Of a stretch of DNA of 64,000 bases, positions 36,860-47,851 are shown piece after piece. Under the pieces are notes generated by a model, which saw nothing but the letters and a program-made list of their open reading frames with translations, did not search any database and had not been told where the DNA came from. The stretch comes from AP-15 sp963733945. Lineage in GTDB: Bacteria > Pseudomonadota > Alphaproteobacteria > ATCC43930 > CGMCC-115725. Position numbers and translations under genes: made by a program. The first letter of the stretch is position 1, and each line of letters begins with the position of its first letter. Location of the stretch: positions 17,225-81,224 of the forward strand of contig CAVTFD010000041.1 in NCBI GenBank assembly GCA_963733945.1, in the 5' to 3' direction.

Positions 36860-37438
36860 TTGGCGATTGATCTTGCGTTTCGGCGTAGAGCAGTCCGAAC
36901 GCTAACCAACGAGATTGGCTGCTATGTACTGTGCGACCTTGACGGCGTTCCGATTTACGTCGGGCAATCCGTCGATGGCATTCGTGCACGGGTGAACCGT
37001 CATCTGACCTCCGCGCGATCTGACATTATCGCAAACCGCCAAGTGGACGTATGGGAGATCGCCTGGGTTTGGGCGTACCCGGCTGAGGCTGCGGGTATTC
37101 CTGCTTTGGAAGACGCGCTTTTCCACCAGTTTCATCCGAAATCCGCCCTTATGAACGGCAAGATTCCACGCAAGCCAGCGCGCAAGATTGGGGTCCCAAA
37201 GCCGTATCAGATCGTACAGGTCATGGCGAACGCTGAGATCACGGAAAAGAAAGATCCGGCGCTCCGCCTCCCGCGGCAAGCCGAGCATTATTCGCAAATC
37301 GTTGGCCACTTCCTCGCGGTGAAGAACTCAAGAGAGATAGCTGGCGCAATTCAGGCCCACTTTGAGCGCCTGCAAAAATACCATCGTGAGCTGCTTGGGC
37401 TAGCAACCGAGATTGAAGACGACACCGGAGAAGGGTGA
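36860..37438 (+). CDS. GIY-YIG nuclease domain protein, candidate restriction endonuclease
   Basis: A 192-residue protein, TTG start. The GIY-YIG core is GCYVLCDLDGVPIYVGQSVDGIRARVNRHL (in two strands plus helix), with the second Tyr in IYVGQS, the conserved Arg in IRARVNRHL and a downstream Glu in ALEDALFHQF, the usual metal ligand position. The C-terminal half is helical and unassigned. Sandwiched 15 bp after the methyltransferase and overlapping vsr by 4 bp, it is most likely the type II endonuclease of the system; an Eco29kI-like relationship is possible but not shown. Confidence 0.8.
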   Translation: MAIDLAFRRRAVRTLTNEIGCYVLCDLDGVPIYVGQSVDGIRARVNRHLTSARSDIIANRQVDVWEIAWVWAYPAEAAGIPALEDALFHQFHPKSALMNGKIPRKPARKIGVPKPYQIVQVMANAEITEKKDPALRLPRQAEHYSQIVGHFLAVKNSREIAGAIQAHFERLQKYHRELLGLATEIEDDTGEG

Positions 37439-37872
37439 TCGATCGTTCCGAGATCATGCGGGCGGTCAAGTCGAGAGACACCAAGCCCGAAATGATTGTC
37501 CGCCGGCTGGTGCATGGACTCGGGTATCGCTACCGGCTGCATCGGCCGGACCTGCCCGGAAAGCCCGATCTGACATTTCCCAGTCGTCGCAAGGTCGTGT
37601 TCGTCCACGGGTGCTTCTGGCACGGCCACGATTGCGCGCGCGGAGCGCGGGTCCCAAAGAACAACCGAGAATATTGGATAGCCAAAATCGCCCGCAACAA
37701 AACGCGTGAGGCCAAGGATTGTGACCGGCTTCGCGAGATGGGGTGGTCGGTCTTTACGATTTGGGAATGCGAGACTAAAAGCGCGGGTCTTGAGTCGCGC
37801 CTTCGCGCGTTTTTTGAGCCAAACTTAGCCACCAAGCACCAGGAACAGGCGCCATCCGCCGGTCAACGTTGA
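37435..37872 (+). CDS. vsr: Very short patch repair endonuclease
   Basis: Nicks next to T:G mismatches that arise by deamination of 5-methylcytosine. Complete at 145 residues: MRAVKSRDTKPEMIVRRLVH, HRPDLPGKPDLTF with the catalytic Asp, FVHGCFWHGHDC zinc/active-site segment, NREYWIAKIARNKTRE and FTIWECE. GTG start overlapping the nuclease stop. Its presence implies that the cassette methylates cytosine at C5, matching the methyltransferase. Confidence 0.95.
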   Translation: MIDRSEIMRAVKSRDTKPEMIVRRLVHGLGYRYRLHRPDLPGKPDLTFPSRRKVVFVHGCFWHGHDCARGARVPKNNREYWIAKIARNKTREAKDCDRLREMGWSVFTIWECETKSAGLESRLRAFFEPNLATKHQEQAPSAGQR

Positions 37873-38044
37873 GGCGGGCTATTTTTCGCTCAGGGTGGGC
37901 AAATCAGGCGAGCACCCAGTGTTGCGCAGACTTTGACATGCTCGCCCGGCTATGGTACGGCGCCAGGCAGAAGCGGGCGCCGGTTGCCCAGGTTTTTGGG
38001 CCGCGCCACAATCGGGGGAAGCGTCTGATGAAAGGGACGATCCG

Positions 38045-39647
38045 ATGACCGGAGCGAAGAGTCGGTTCGGGCTCGAACGGCAGGGCATGCGCCATCTGGG
38101 AGCAGTGCATTGGAACCAGTCGATGCCGGTGCTCTACGAGCATGCGGTTCGGCGGGGCGAGGGCGAGGTCGCTTCAGGCGGCAGCTTCTCGGTCAATACC
38201 GGCGCATTTACCGGCCGCACGCCGCGCGACAAGTACATCGTCGACGAGCCGGGAACCAAGGAAACGGTGTGGTGGGGCAAAATCAACCAGCCGATCGCGC
38301 CCGAGCGCTTTGAGAGCCTCCGCCAGCGCATGCTCGCCTATCTTCAAGGGCATGAGCTGTTCGTCCAGGATCTTTACGCCGGCGCCGATCCGGCCTATCG
38401 CCTGCCGGTGCGGGTCGTCACCGACAGCGCCTGGCACAGCCTGTTTTCGCGCAACATGTTCATTCGCCCGCCGATCGACGAGCTGGCCGGGTTCGAGCCC
38501 GCCTTTACGATCGTGCACGCGCCAAATTTCCTGGCGATCCCCGAATTCGACCGGATCAACTCGGAAACGTTCATCTTCGTCAATTTCGCCGAGCGGCTTG
38601 GTGCTGATCGGCGGCACCGCCTATGCCGGGGAGATCAAGAAATCGGTCTTCGGCTATTTGAATTTCGTCTTGCCGGCGCGTGATGTGCTGCCAATGCACG
38701 CTTCGGCCAATGTCGGCCCGATGGGCGACTGCGCGATCTTTTTCGGGCTCTCGGGCACCGGCAAAACGACCTTGTCGGCGGATAATTCGCGCACACTGAT
38801 CGGCGACGACGAACACGGCTGGAGCCCCAAGGGCATCTTTAACTTCGAAGGCGGCTGTTACGCCAAGGTGATCAATCTGTCGCCGACCGCGGAGCCGGAG
38901 ATCTACGCCACGCTCGGCCGGTTCGGGACGGTGCTCGAAAACGTCGTGCTCGATCCGGCGACGCGGAAGCCCGATGTCGACGATCAGAGCCTGACCGAGA
39001 ACACGCGAGCCTGCTATCCGCTGGATTTTATCCCCAATGCCGACCCGCATGGGCTGGGGCCGCATCCGGCGAATGTCGTGATGCTGACCGCGGATGCTTT
39101 CGGGGTCATGCCGCCGATCGCCAGATTGACCGCCGAGCAGGCGATGTACCACTTTCTGTCAGGCTACACAGCGCGTGTCGCGGGCACCGAGAAAGGGCTC
39201 AGCAACGCGCCCGAGGCGACCTTTTCGACCTGTTTCGGCGCGCCCTTCATGCCTCGTCATCCCTCCGTCTACGCCGAGATGCTGGGTGCGCGCATCAAGG
39301 AGCACGGTGCACAGTGCTGGCTCGTCAACACCGGCTGGTCGGGCGGCACCTATGGCGTCGGCAAGCGCATGCCGATCGCCCATACGCGAGCCCTGCTGCG
39401 CGCTGCGCTCGACGGCCGGCTCGCGGACGCGCCGTTGCGCCGCGAGCCGAATTTCGGGCTGCTCGTACCCGAGAGTTGCCCCGAGGTCCCTAACGAGGTA
39501 CTCGATCCGCGCGGCACCTGGTCCGACAAAGACGCCTACGACGACACCGCGCGCGAGCTGACCCGCCGCTTCGAGGCCAACTTCAAGGAGTTCGAGCCCT
39601 TCGTCGGCGACGAGGTTAAAGAAATCGCCATCCGCGGCGCGGTCTAG
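38045..39647 (+). pseudogene. pckA: Phosphoenolpyruvate carboxykinase (ATP), one +1 frameshift
   Basis: Gluconeogenic enzyme converting oxaloacetate and ATP to PEP. From ATG 38045: VHWNQSMPVLYEHAV, GAFTGRTPRDKYIV, then after the break GGTAYAGEIKKSVF (Lys contacts), kinase-1 GLSGTGKTTLSAD, metal site IGDDEHGWSPKGIFNFEGG, and NTGWSGGTYGVGKRM. One extra T near 38598 separates FVNFAERL from VLIGGTAYAGE. Removing it restores a full ~533-residue enzyme. Given perfect conservation elsewhere, a sequence error is more likely than loss. Confidence 0.9.
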
Positions 39648-39686
39648 GGCTCAGCCGGTTCCCCCGGTATCGCGCCACATCCGCTG

Positions 39687-40748
39687 TCAGCGGATCGCGG
39701 CGGCGACCGCGGCGCCGAGGTCCTTGGTTCCGGCATTGCCGCCGAGATCCGGCGTGCGGGTGCCGCCCTCGGCCAATACGTCGGCGATGGCGCGCTCCAT
39801 CGCGGCGGCGGCGGTGGCCTCGCCGAAATGCGCCAGCATCATCGCCCCGGACCAGATCTGGCCGATCGGGTTGGCGATGCCGCGGCCGGCGATGTCGGGG
39901 GCGGAGCCGTGTACCGGCTCGAACATCGAGGGGTATTCGCGCTCGGGGTTGATATTCCCGGAGGGGGCGATGCCGATCGAGCCGACTACCGCTGGCCCGA
40001 GATCGGACAGGATGTCGCCAAACAAATTCGAGCCGACGACGACGTCGAACCAGTCGGGATGGCGGACGAAATGCGCGGTCAGAATATCGATGTGGTATTG
40101 GTCGGTCTTGACATCGGGATAGTCGCGGGCGACGGCGGCAAAGCGCTCGTCCCAGAACGGCATGGTGTGGATGATACCGTTCGACTTGGTTGCCGAGGTC
40201 ACGTGCTTTTTACGGGTGCGGGCGAGATCGAAGGCGTAGCGCATGATCCGGTCGCAGCCGCGGCGGGTGAAGACCGATTGCTGCATCGCCATTTCATGCT
40301 CGCTGTCGGCGTAAAGCCGGCCGCCGATTTCCGAGTATTCGCCCTCGTTGTTCTCGCGCACGACGTAGAAATCAATGTCGCCAGGCGCGCGGTCGCGTAA
40401 CGGCGACTGCACCCCGGCCAATAGCCGCACCGGGCGCAGATTGACGTATTGATGAAAGCCGCGGCGCAACGGGATCAAAAGGCCCCATAAGGACACGTGG
40501 TCGGGCACGTCGGGATGGCCGACGGCGCCAAGGTAGACGGCGTCGTAAAGCCGCAGCCGGTCGAGCCCGTCCTCGGGCATCATCCGACCGGTCTGGGCAT
40601 AGCGCTCGCAGCTCCAGTCGAATTCGTTCCAGCTTAGCTCAAAACCGTAGGCGCGGGCCGCCCGCTCCATTGCGGCGATGCCCTCGGGCATGACCTCGTG
40701 CCCGATGCCGTCGCCGGCGATCACCGCCACCCGATAACTCTTTGCCAT
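39687..40748 (-). CDS. Tartrate dehydrogenase/decarboxylase-type isocitrate-isopropylmalate dehydrogenase family enzyme
   Basis: About 353 residues from ATG 40748, which has GGAGGT upstream. NAD(P)-dependent beta-decarboxylating dehydrogenase: VAVIAGDGIGHEVMPEG, YLGAVGHPDVPDHVSLWGLL, NLRPVRLL, FYVVRENNEGEYSEIGG, TSATKSNG (catalytic Lys), FDVVVGSNLFGDILSDLG and FEPVHGSAPDIAG. NEGEYSE and HVSLWGLLIPLRR resemble tartrate dehydrogenase (TtuC) more than LeuB. D-malate is an alternative substrate in this subgroup. Confidence 0.87.
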   Translation of the reverse strand: MAKSYRVAVIAGDGIGHEVMPEGIAAMERAARAYGFELSWNEFDWSCERYAQTGRMMPEDGLDRLRLYDAVYLGAVGHPDVPDHVSLWGLLIPLRRGFHQYVNLRPVRLLAGVQSPLRDRAPGDIDFYVVRENNEGEYSEIGGRLYADSEHEMAMQQSVFTRRGCDRIMRYAFDLARTRKKHVTSATKSNGIIHTMPFWDERFAAVARDYPDVKTDQYHIDILTAHFVRHPDWFDVVVGSNLFGDILSDLGPAVVGSIGIAPSGNINPEREYPSMFEPVHGSAPDIAGRGIANPIGQIWSGAMMLAHFGEATAAAAMERAIADVLAEGGTRTPDLGGNAGTKDLGAAVAAAIR

Positions 40749-40844
40749 GCCCCGCACCTCCAGGCTCTCGTGCCGCACCATAGCGCAGATCGCCTTCGCG
40801 ATGTGCGCGACCGGGGCTTGCGGGCACTGGATATGCGATCCGGC

Positions 40845-41276
40845 CTACTTATTGGTGTTCCAGATATCCGTCAGGAGCTTCCAGGTGCGGCCGCTCTTTT
40901 CCCACACGACGGCATATTTGAGTGCGCCTTCCTGCGGCGGCTGCCCCTTCGTCTTAAATGTACAGGTGCCGATTTCGCGCGCCGCCCTGCCGCCGAGCGG
41001 TTTGACATCGAGGGCAGTGCATTTAACGTCGCCGATCTGCGCCATTTCCTGACGCCACAGCGCCTCGATCGCGGCGCGGCCCTTAACCATGTCGCTGCCT
41101 GGCGGCAGCACATCGGCGTCGTCCGTATACATGGCGGCAACGGCGGCAGCGTCGCCCTTGTTGAAGGCGGCGCCCCATCCGTCCTCCAATTTCTGGATCG
41201 CGGTCTTGCTCTGCGCCATCGCCGGCGCGGCGAATGAGACACCTAGGCACAAGGCAAGCATCGCAATCCGTGGCAT
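40845..41276 (-). CDS. Secreted SnoaL/DUF4440-like protein
   Basis: A 143-residue periplasmic protein. Signal peptide MPRIAMLALCLGVSFAAPAMA with cleavage near AMAQS. Mature part is a cone-shaped alpha+beta (NTF2-like) domain: IQKLEDGWGAAFNKGDAAAVAAMYTDDADVLPPGS and WKLLTDIWNTNK. Members of the SgcJ/EcaC and DUF4440 groups are mostly uncharacterised. Start at ATG 41276 because the signal peptide begins there. Confidence 0.83.
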   Translation of the reverse strand: MPRIAMLALCLGVSFAAPAMAQSKTAIQKLEDGWGAAFNKGDAAAVAAMYTDDADVLPPGSDMVKGRAAIEALWRQEMAQIGDVKCTALDVKPLGGRAAREIGTCTFKTKGQPPQEGALKYAVVWEKSGRTWKLLTDIWNTNK

Positions 41277-41333
41277 AACTATCCCCCCGTGGTTTGCGGG
41301 GATACTCACCCGGTTTGCGGTCCGGAGCAATCG

Positions 41334-42122
41334 TCAGATTTCGATGGTGCCGGTCAGGTAGAGCACCGCGCGACCGGCGATCGTAACGCGGTCGCCGTCG
41401 AGCGCGCAGGAAAGGCTGCCGCCGCGCCGCGACAATTGGCGCGCCGCGAGCCGTGTCTTGCCGAGCCGAGCTGCCCAATAGGGGATCAGAGTGCAGTGCG
41501 CCGAGCCCGTCACCGGATCCTCGTCGACCCCTTGCGCAGGGGCGAAGAAGCGCGAGACGAAATCGATTTCGCCATGTCCCGGCGCGGTGACGATCACCGC
41601 GAAGCGGTCGAGCGCCGCGAGTGCAGCAAAATCCGGGGCGAGTGCCACGATGTCGTCTGAATGCTCGTAGACCGCGAGATAGTCTCGTGCCGCAAGCACC
41701 GCTGTGGGCTGACGGCCGAGTGCCGGGCCGAGGCTCGGCGGTGGGGGGCAGGGGGTGGCAGGCGGCCGTGCTGGGAAATCGAGTGCCAACAATTCGCCGT
41801 CGTGAGTGACGACGAGATCGCCCGCTCTTTCGGTCCGAAAGACGACGCGCTGCCGATCGGACCGCAGCAGATTGAAGATAACATAGGCCGCGGCGAGCGT
41901 CGCATGGCCGCACAGATCAACCTCGGTGGTCGGCGTAAACCAGCGCAGCCGCCAACCCTCCCCCTCGGGCACGAAGAACGCTGTCTCCGACAAGTTGTTC
42001 TCCGCCGCGATCGCCTGCATGACGCTGTCGGGCAGCCACGCGTCGAGCGGGCACACCGCCGCCGGATTGCCGGTGAACGGCCTATCGGCAAACGCGTCGA
42101 TCTGGTACAGCGGGATGCGCAC
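41334..42122 (-). CDS. PhzF family isomerase/epimerase-like protein
   Basis: A 262-residue diaminopimelate-epimerase-fold protein. Conserved start QIDAFADRPFTGNPAAVCPL, catalytic Glu46 in ENNLSETAFF, WFTPTTEVDLCGHATLA, and VDEDPVTGSAHCTLIPYW with the substrate-binding loop. PhzF itself isomerises a phenazine precursor; no phenazine genes are nearby, so the substrate is unknown. Confidence 0.92.
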   Translation of the reverse strand: MRIPLYQIDAFADRPFTGNPAAVCPLDAWLPDSVMQAIAAENNLSETAFFVPEGEGWRLRWFTPTTEVDLCGHATLAAAYVIFNLLRSDRQRVVFRTERAGDLVVTHDGELLALDFPARPPATPCPPPPSLGPALGRQPTAVLAARDYLAVYEHSDDIVALAPDFAALAALDRFAVIVTAPGHGEIDFVSRFFAPAQGVDEDPVTGSAHCTLIPYWAARLGKTRLAARQLSRRGGSLSCALDGDRVTIAGRAVLYLTGTIEI

Positions 42123-42130
42123 AGCCTCGG

Positions 42131-42925
42131 TTAGCGCTGTAATGGGTGGGCGTGGTCGAGGGGGCCGTGGCCGCGGCCCAATCCGGGAGCGCTCGCGATC
42201 GCGCGCTGGACATAGGCGCGGGCGCGGTCGATAGCGTGTTCGATATCGAGGCCTTGGGCGAGGCCGGCGGCAATCGCTGAGGCGAGGGTGCAGCCGGTAC
42301 CGTGGGTGTGGCGGGTGTCGATGCGCGGGCTCTCCCAGATCCGCGTCCCCGATGCGGCGACGAGGACGTCGGACACGGTGTCTGAGGCAAGGTGCCCGCC
42401 CTTGACCAAGACGGCCTTGCAGCCGAGCGCAAGCAGAGTCTCGCCGGCCCCGCGCATCGCCGGGATGTCACCGATCGTCTTGCCGTATAGCGTTTCGGCT
42501 TCGGGCAGGTTCGGCGTCAGTACCGTGGCGCGCCCGATCAGCAGCCGCTTCAGCGCTTCAACCGCACCGGGGTCGATCAACCGGGCGCCGCCCTTGGCGA
42601 CCATGACCGGATCCACGACCAGCGGGACTGCCGATGCACGCTGCTGCAATACCGCGGCAACCGTTTCGATCACCGCGGCATCGTGCAGCATACCGGTCTT
42701 GATCGCATCGGCGCCGATGTCGTCGAGTACCACCTCGATCTGACGGCGGATGAACTCCGGCGGGATCGGCAGGACGCCGAAGACGCCCTCGGTGTTCTGC
42801 GCGGTCAGCGCGGTGATCGCCGTCGCCGCGTAGCCATCGAGCATCGTCACCGTTTTGATGTCGGCCTGAATGCCGGCGCCGCCCCCGGAATCGGAACCGG
42901 CGATGATCAGAACCCGGCCGCGCAC
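42131..42925 (-). CDS. thiD: Hydroxymethylpyrimidine/phosphomethylpyrimidine kinase
   Basis: Phosphorylates HMP and HMP-P in thiamin synthesis or salvage. A 264-residue ribokinase fold: LIIAGSDSGGGAGIQADIKT, AITALTAQNTEGV, DPVMVAKGGARL and the C-terminal DTRHTHGTGCTLASAIAAGLA with the catalytic Cys/Asp loop. It follows glmM by 24 bp. TenA at 17.8 kb would supply HMP to this enzyme. Confidence 0.95.
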   Translation of the reverse strand: MRGRVLIIAGSDSGGGAGIQADIKTVTMLDGYAATAITALTAQNTEGVFGVLPIPPEFIRRQIEVVLDDIGADAIKTGMLHDAAVIETVAAVLQQRASAVPLVVDPVMVAKGGARLIDPGAVEALKRLLIGRATVLTPNLPEAETLYGKTIGDIPAMRGAGETLLALGCKAVLVKGGHLASDTVSDVLVAASGTRIWESPRIDTRHTHGTGCTLASAIAAGLAQGLDIEHAIDRARAYVQRAIASAPGLGRGHGPLDHAHPLQR

Positions 42926-42948
42926 AACTTTCCCGCCTGCGCCGTGAC

Positions 42949-44322
42949 CTAATGCGCGGTCGTCCGCTCCGGCGAATCATCGCCGGCAGCCTTTCGGATC
43001 GCTGCGCAGATCTCCTCGACCACGGCCGCCACCAATTCCTCGTCCTCTCCCTCGGCCATGACCCGAATGACCGGCTCGGTCCCCGATGGCCGGATCACGA
43101 GCCGGCCAGCACTACCGAGCCGGGCCTCGCCGCCGGCGATCGCTTCCTTAACGATGCGTCGGCCGAGCGGCAGAACCTGACCGTGTCGCACGCTGCTCGA
43201 ATGTTGCGGCACCGGCGTAAACAGCCGGCAGATTTCGCTCGCGGGCCGGCCGGTTTCGACGATCGAGGCCAGAACCTGAAGCGCAGCGATCAAGCCGTCA
43301 CCGGTTGTCGCATAATCGGCGAGGATGATATGGCCCGACTGCTCGCCGCCGAGGTTGCAGCCGAGGCTGCGCATTTTTTCGACGACATACCGGTCGCCGA
43401 CCGCTGCCCTGTGCAGCTTGATGTCTTGACCGGCGAGAAACCGCTCGAGACCGAGGTTGGACATCACGGTCGCCACCAGCGCCCCACCCACGAGCCGCCC
43501 GGTGCGGGCCAGCCCGGTCGCGATCAGCGCCATCAACTGGTCGCCATCGAGAATGACGCCGCGCTCGTCAGCGATGATCAGCCGATCGGCGTCGCCGTCG
43601 AGCGCGATCCCGATATCGGCACGGCGCGCCAGCACCTCACGCCGCATCTGCTCGGGGGACAGCGCCCCGCATTCGCGGTTGATGTTGAGCCCGTCGGGCG
43701 ACACCCCGAGGGCGAAGACCTCCGCCCCCAATTCCCAGAACACCGTCGGCGCGACCTTGTAGGCCGCACCATGGGCGCAATCGACGACGATGCGCAGGCC
43801 GTCGAGCCGCAGCCCACGCGGAAAACTCTGTTTGACGAATTCGATGTAGCGACCGCCGGCGTCATCGAGGCGCTTGACCCGACCGAGCTCCGCCGGGATG
43901 GCGCGCCGGCTCGGGCCTCTGGAGAGACTGGCTTCGATCTTCCCCTCGAGCTCGTCTGAGAGCTTGTAGCCGTCGCGGCCGAAGAGCTTGATACCGTTAT
44001 CAACGTACGGATTGTGCGAGGCCGACAGAACAACGCCGATATCTGCACGCAGGCTGCGCGTCAGCATGGCGATCGCCGGGGTCGGCAGCGGGCCGACCAG
44101 CACGACGTCCATGCCCATCGTGACAAATCCGGCGGTCAGCGCCGGTTCGAGCATGTATCCCGAAAGCCTAGTGTCCTTGCCGATGACGACGAGATGCTTG
44201 TGCGCGCCGTTCTTAAAGCATTCACCGACGGCCATTGCTACTTTCAGCGCCGTTTCCGGTGTCATCGGCTCGATGTTTGCAGTTCCGCGGATCCCGTCAG
44301 TGCCGAAGAGCTTCCGCGTCAT
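42949..44322 (-). CDS. glmM: Phosphoglucosamine mutase
   Basis: Isomerises glucosamine-6-phosphate to glucosamine-1-phosphate for peptidoglycan and LPS precursors. 457 residues from ATG 44322 (MTRKLFGTDGIRGTAN). Phosphoserine Ser102 in VVLSASHNPYVDNGIK, metal site ALDGDADRLI, sugar loop GGEQSGHII and C-terminal phosphate site RPSGTEPVIRVMAEG. The in-frame extension to 44391 is not conserved. Confidence 0.96.
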   Translation of the reverse strand: MTRKLFGTDGIRGTANIEPMTPETALKVAMAVGECFKNGAHKHLVVIGKDTRLSGYMLEPALTAGFVTMGMDVVLVGPLPTPAIAMLTRSLRADIGVVLSASHNPYVDNGIKLFGRDGYKLSDELEGKIEASLSRGPSRRAIPAELGRVKRLDDAGGRYIEFVKQSFPRGLRLDGLRIVVDCAHGAAYKVAPTVFWELGAEVFALGVSPDGLNINRECGALSPEQMRREVLARRADIGIALDGDADRLIIADERGVILDGDQLMALIATGLARTGRLVGGALVATVMSNLGLERFLAGQDIKLHRAAVGDRYVVEKMRSLGCNLGGEQSGHIILADYATTGDGLIAALQVLASIVETGRPASEICRLFTPVPQHSSSVRHGQVLPLGRRIVKEAIAGGEARLGSAGRLVIRPSGTEPVIRVMAEGEDEELVAAVVEEICAAIRKAAGDDSPERTTAH

Positions 44323-44489
44323 GGCTTCCCCAGAGCTGTAAATGTGTCCCCGCGACAATATAAATTCACGACAAACCCACAGCAGAGTCAAACGACAATT
44401 TCGTTAATGTTAAATAAACGAGACTCGTGCGGTTCCCCCACATTCGGGAAGGAACCACGCGAGGACGGCGAAAGTAGCCGAAAAGCCGA

Positions 44490-46418
<1,929 letters not shown>

Positions 46419-46504
46419 GATGAACGCCCTTCCATGCCGAACCAGGCAGCACGCGATAGACAACCTACGCCAATCAAGGCCCGCCCGCGACCATTTTTAG
46501 CCAG

Positions 46505-47851
46505 TCATGACATAAGCAGCGCGCCGGGTTTAACAACCGCGAAGCCGGCATCGGACAGAGATTTGACGGGTCGGAAAACGAGCTCCGGCAACAAAGAGAC
46601 CCCCTCGCGTCGATACCCAAGATGGGGAACGCCGGCGATGCCGTCTTCGTCCCACAGCGCGGGCAAAATAGGCCGAACCAAGAGCGGCAACCCAGTGCGT
46701 GGCAGCTCCGTAGCCCGGCCATCGAGCTCGGGAACCCCGGTTTCATGGAGATAATCGAGGGTGACAGGGCCCGCCGCGGTCGCGGGCAACGCGACCTCGA
46801 AGCGCCGGTCCCAGACAAGGCTCGTCCCGGGCGAGATTCGGGCCGGGCTCGCGGCTGCGGCGAGTTCGCGTAAGACAAGATACCGGCCGCGCCACGCGAC
46901 GAATCGGCAGCCGGCGAGGGTATATCCACCGTCGGCATCGCCGGCGAGCACACGAAGCATTCGGGAGACCCGCCGGCGTCGTGGCGGATAAAGGCTACCG
47001 CCGAGCATGGCGACGATCGCGCTCAGCGCCTGCTCGGCAATGTCCGTCGGCGCAGCCAGCAGCGGGGCACAATCGAGCGCCGCGAACCCAGCCGGGTGCA
47101 CGCTCACCGCGCGCGCCAACAAGGCATCGCGCGCACGTTCTCGAGACCTTCGCTCGCGGCCGAGCCTGCCGACCATGTCGAGCACCGCCGAGAGATCGCC
47201 GTCTGGCGCCGCCGCGGCGCCGGCACGCAAGCGTGCGCGGGCGAAAGCGAGGTCGCTATTGCTCGGATCGGTGATGTAGGGCTGGCTCTCGGCGGCAAGC
47301 GTCGCGGCCAGGCGCGCCTTTGGAAGGCCGAGCAGCGGGCGCAAAATATGGCAACAATCGATTTCGCGGACCGCCGACATCCCGGCAAGACCGGCGTCGC
47401 CGCTGTGCGCGGCGCGGCGGATCAGGTGGGTCTCGGCTTGATCCTCGCGGTGATGCGCGGTCAATAGATGCAGGCAGCCATGCTCGCGGCACCAGTGGGC
47501 GAGCAATCGATAGCGGGCCTCCCGCGCCGCCTCCTGAATTCCGGTCGCCGGCTTTTTTCCCTCCCAGATCAGAACTTCGTGTCGGATTTTCCGGGCCGAC
47601 AGCCAGGCACCGAGCCGGCAGATCTCGGCGCCGCTCTCCGGCCGCAGCCGGTGATCGACGCTCAGCGCGCAGACCTCGCCCCGGCGCGAGCGCGCCCAGC
47701 GATCCGCCAGAATCGCGAGCGCGAGGCTGTCCGGGCCGCCCGAGACGGCGACGGCGACAAACGGAGCGCTCTCAAAGCAGGCAAGACGATCGAGCGCGCC
47801 ACCAAACTCGGCGACGAACAGCGGTTGCGCAGAGGCTCCCGGGCTCAGCAC
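46505..47851 (-). CDS. tilS: tRNA(Ile)-lysidine synthase
   Basis: Modifies C34 of the CAU-anticodon tRNA-Ile2 to lysidine so it reads AUA. PP-loop VAVAVSGGPDSLALAIL at residues 32-48, SVDHRLRPESGAEI, AHHREDQAETHLIR. The C-terminal substrate domain is shorter or weaker than in E. coli. 448 residues. It overlaps cpoB by 7 bp and precedes ftsH, the standard order in this class. Confidence 0.93.
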   Translation of the reverse strand: MLSPGASAQPLFVAEFGGALDRLACFESAPFVAVAVSGGPDSLALAILADRWARSRRGEVCALSVDHRLRPESGAEICRLGAWLSARKIRHEVLIWEGKKPATGIQEAAREARYRLLAHWCREHGCLHLLTAHHREDQAETHLIRRAAHSGDAGLAGMSAVREIDCCHILRPLLGLPKARLAATLAAESQPYITDPSNSDLAFARARLRAGAAAAPDGDLSAVLDMVGRLGRERRSRERARDALLARAVSVHPAGFAALDCAPLLAAPTDIAEQALSAIVAMLGGSLYPPRRRRVSRMLRVLAGDADGGYTLAGCRFVAWRGRYLVLRELAAAASPARISPGTSLVWDRRFEVALPATAAGPVTLDYLHETGVPELDGRATELPRTGLPLLVRPILPALWDEDGIAGVPHLGYRREGVSLLPELVFRPVKSLSDAGFAVVKPGALLMS

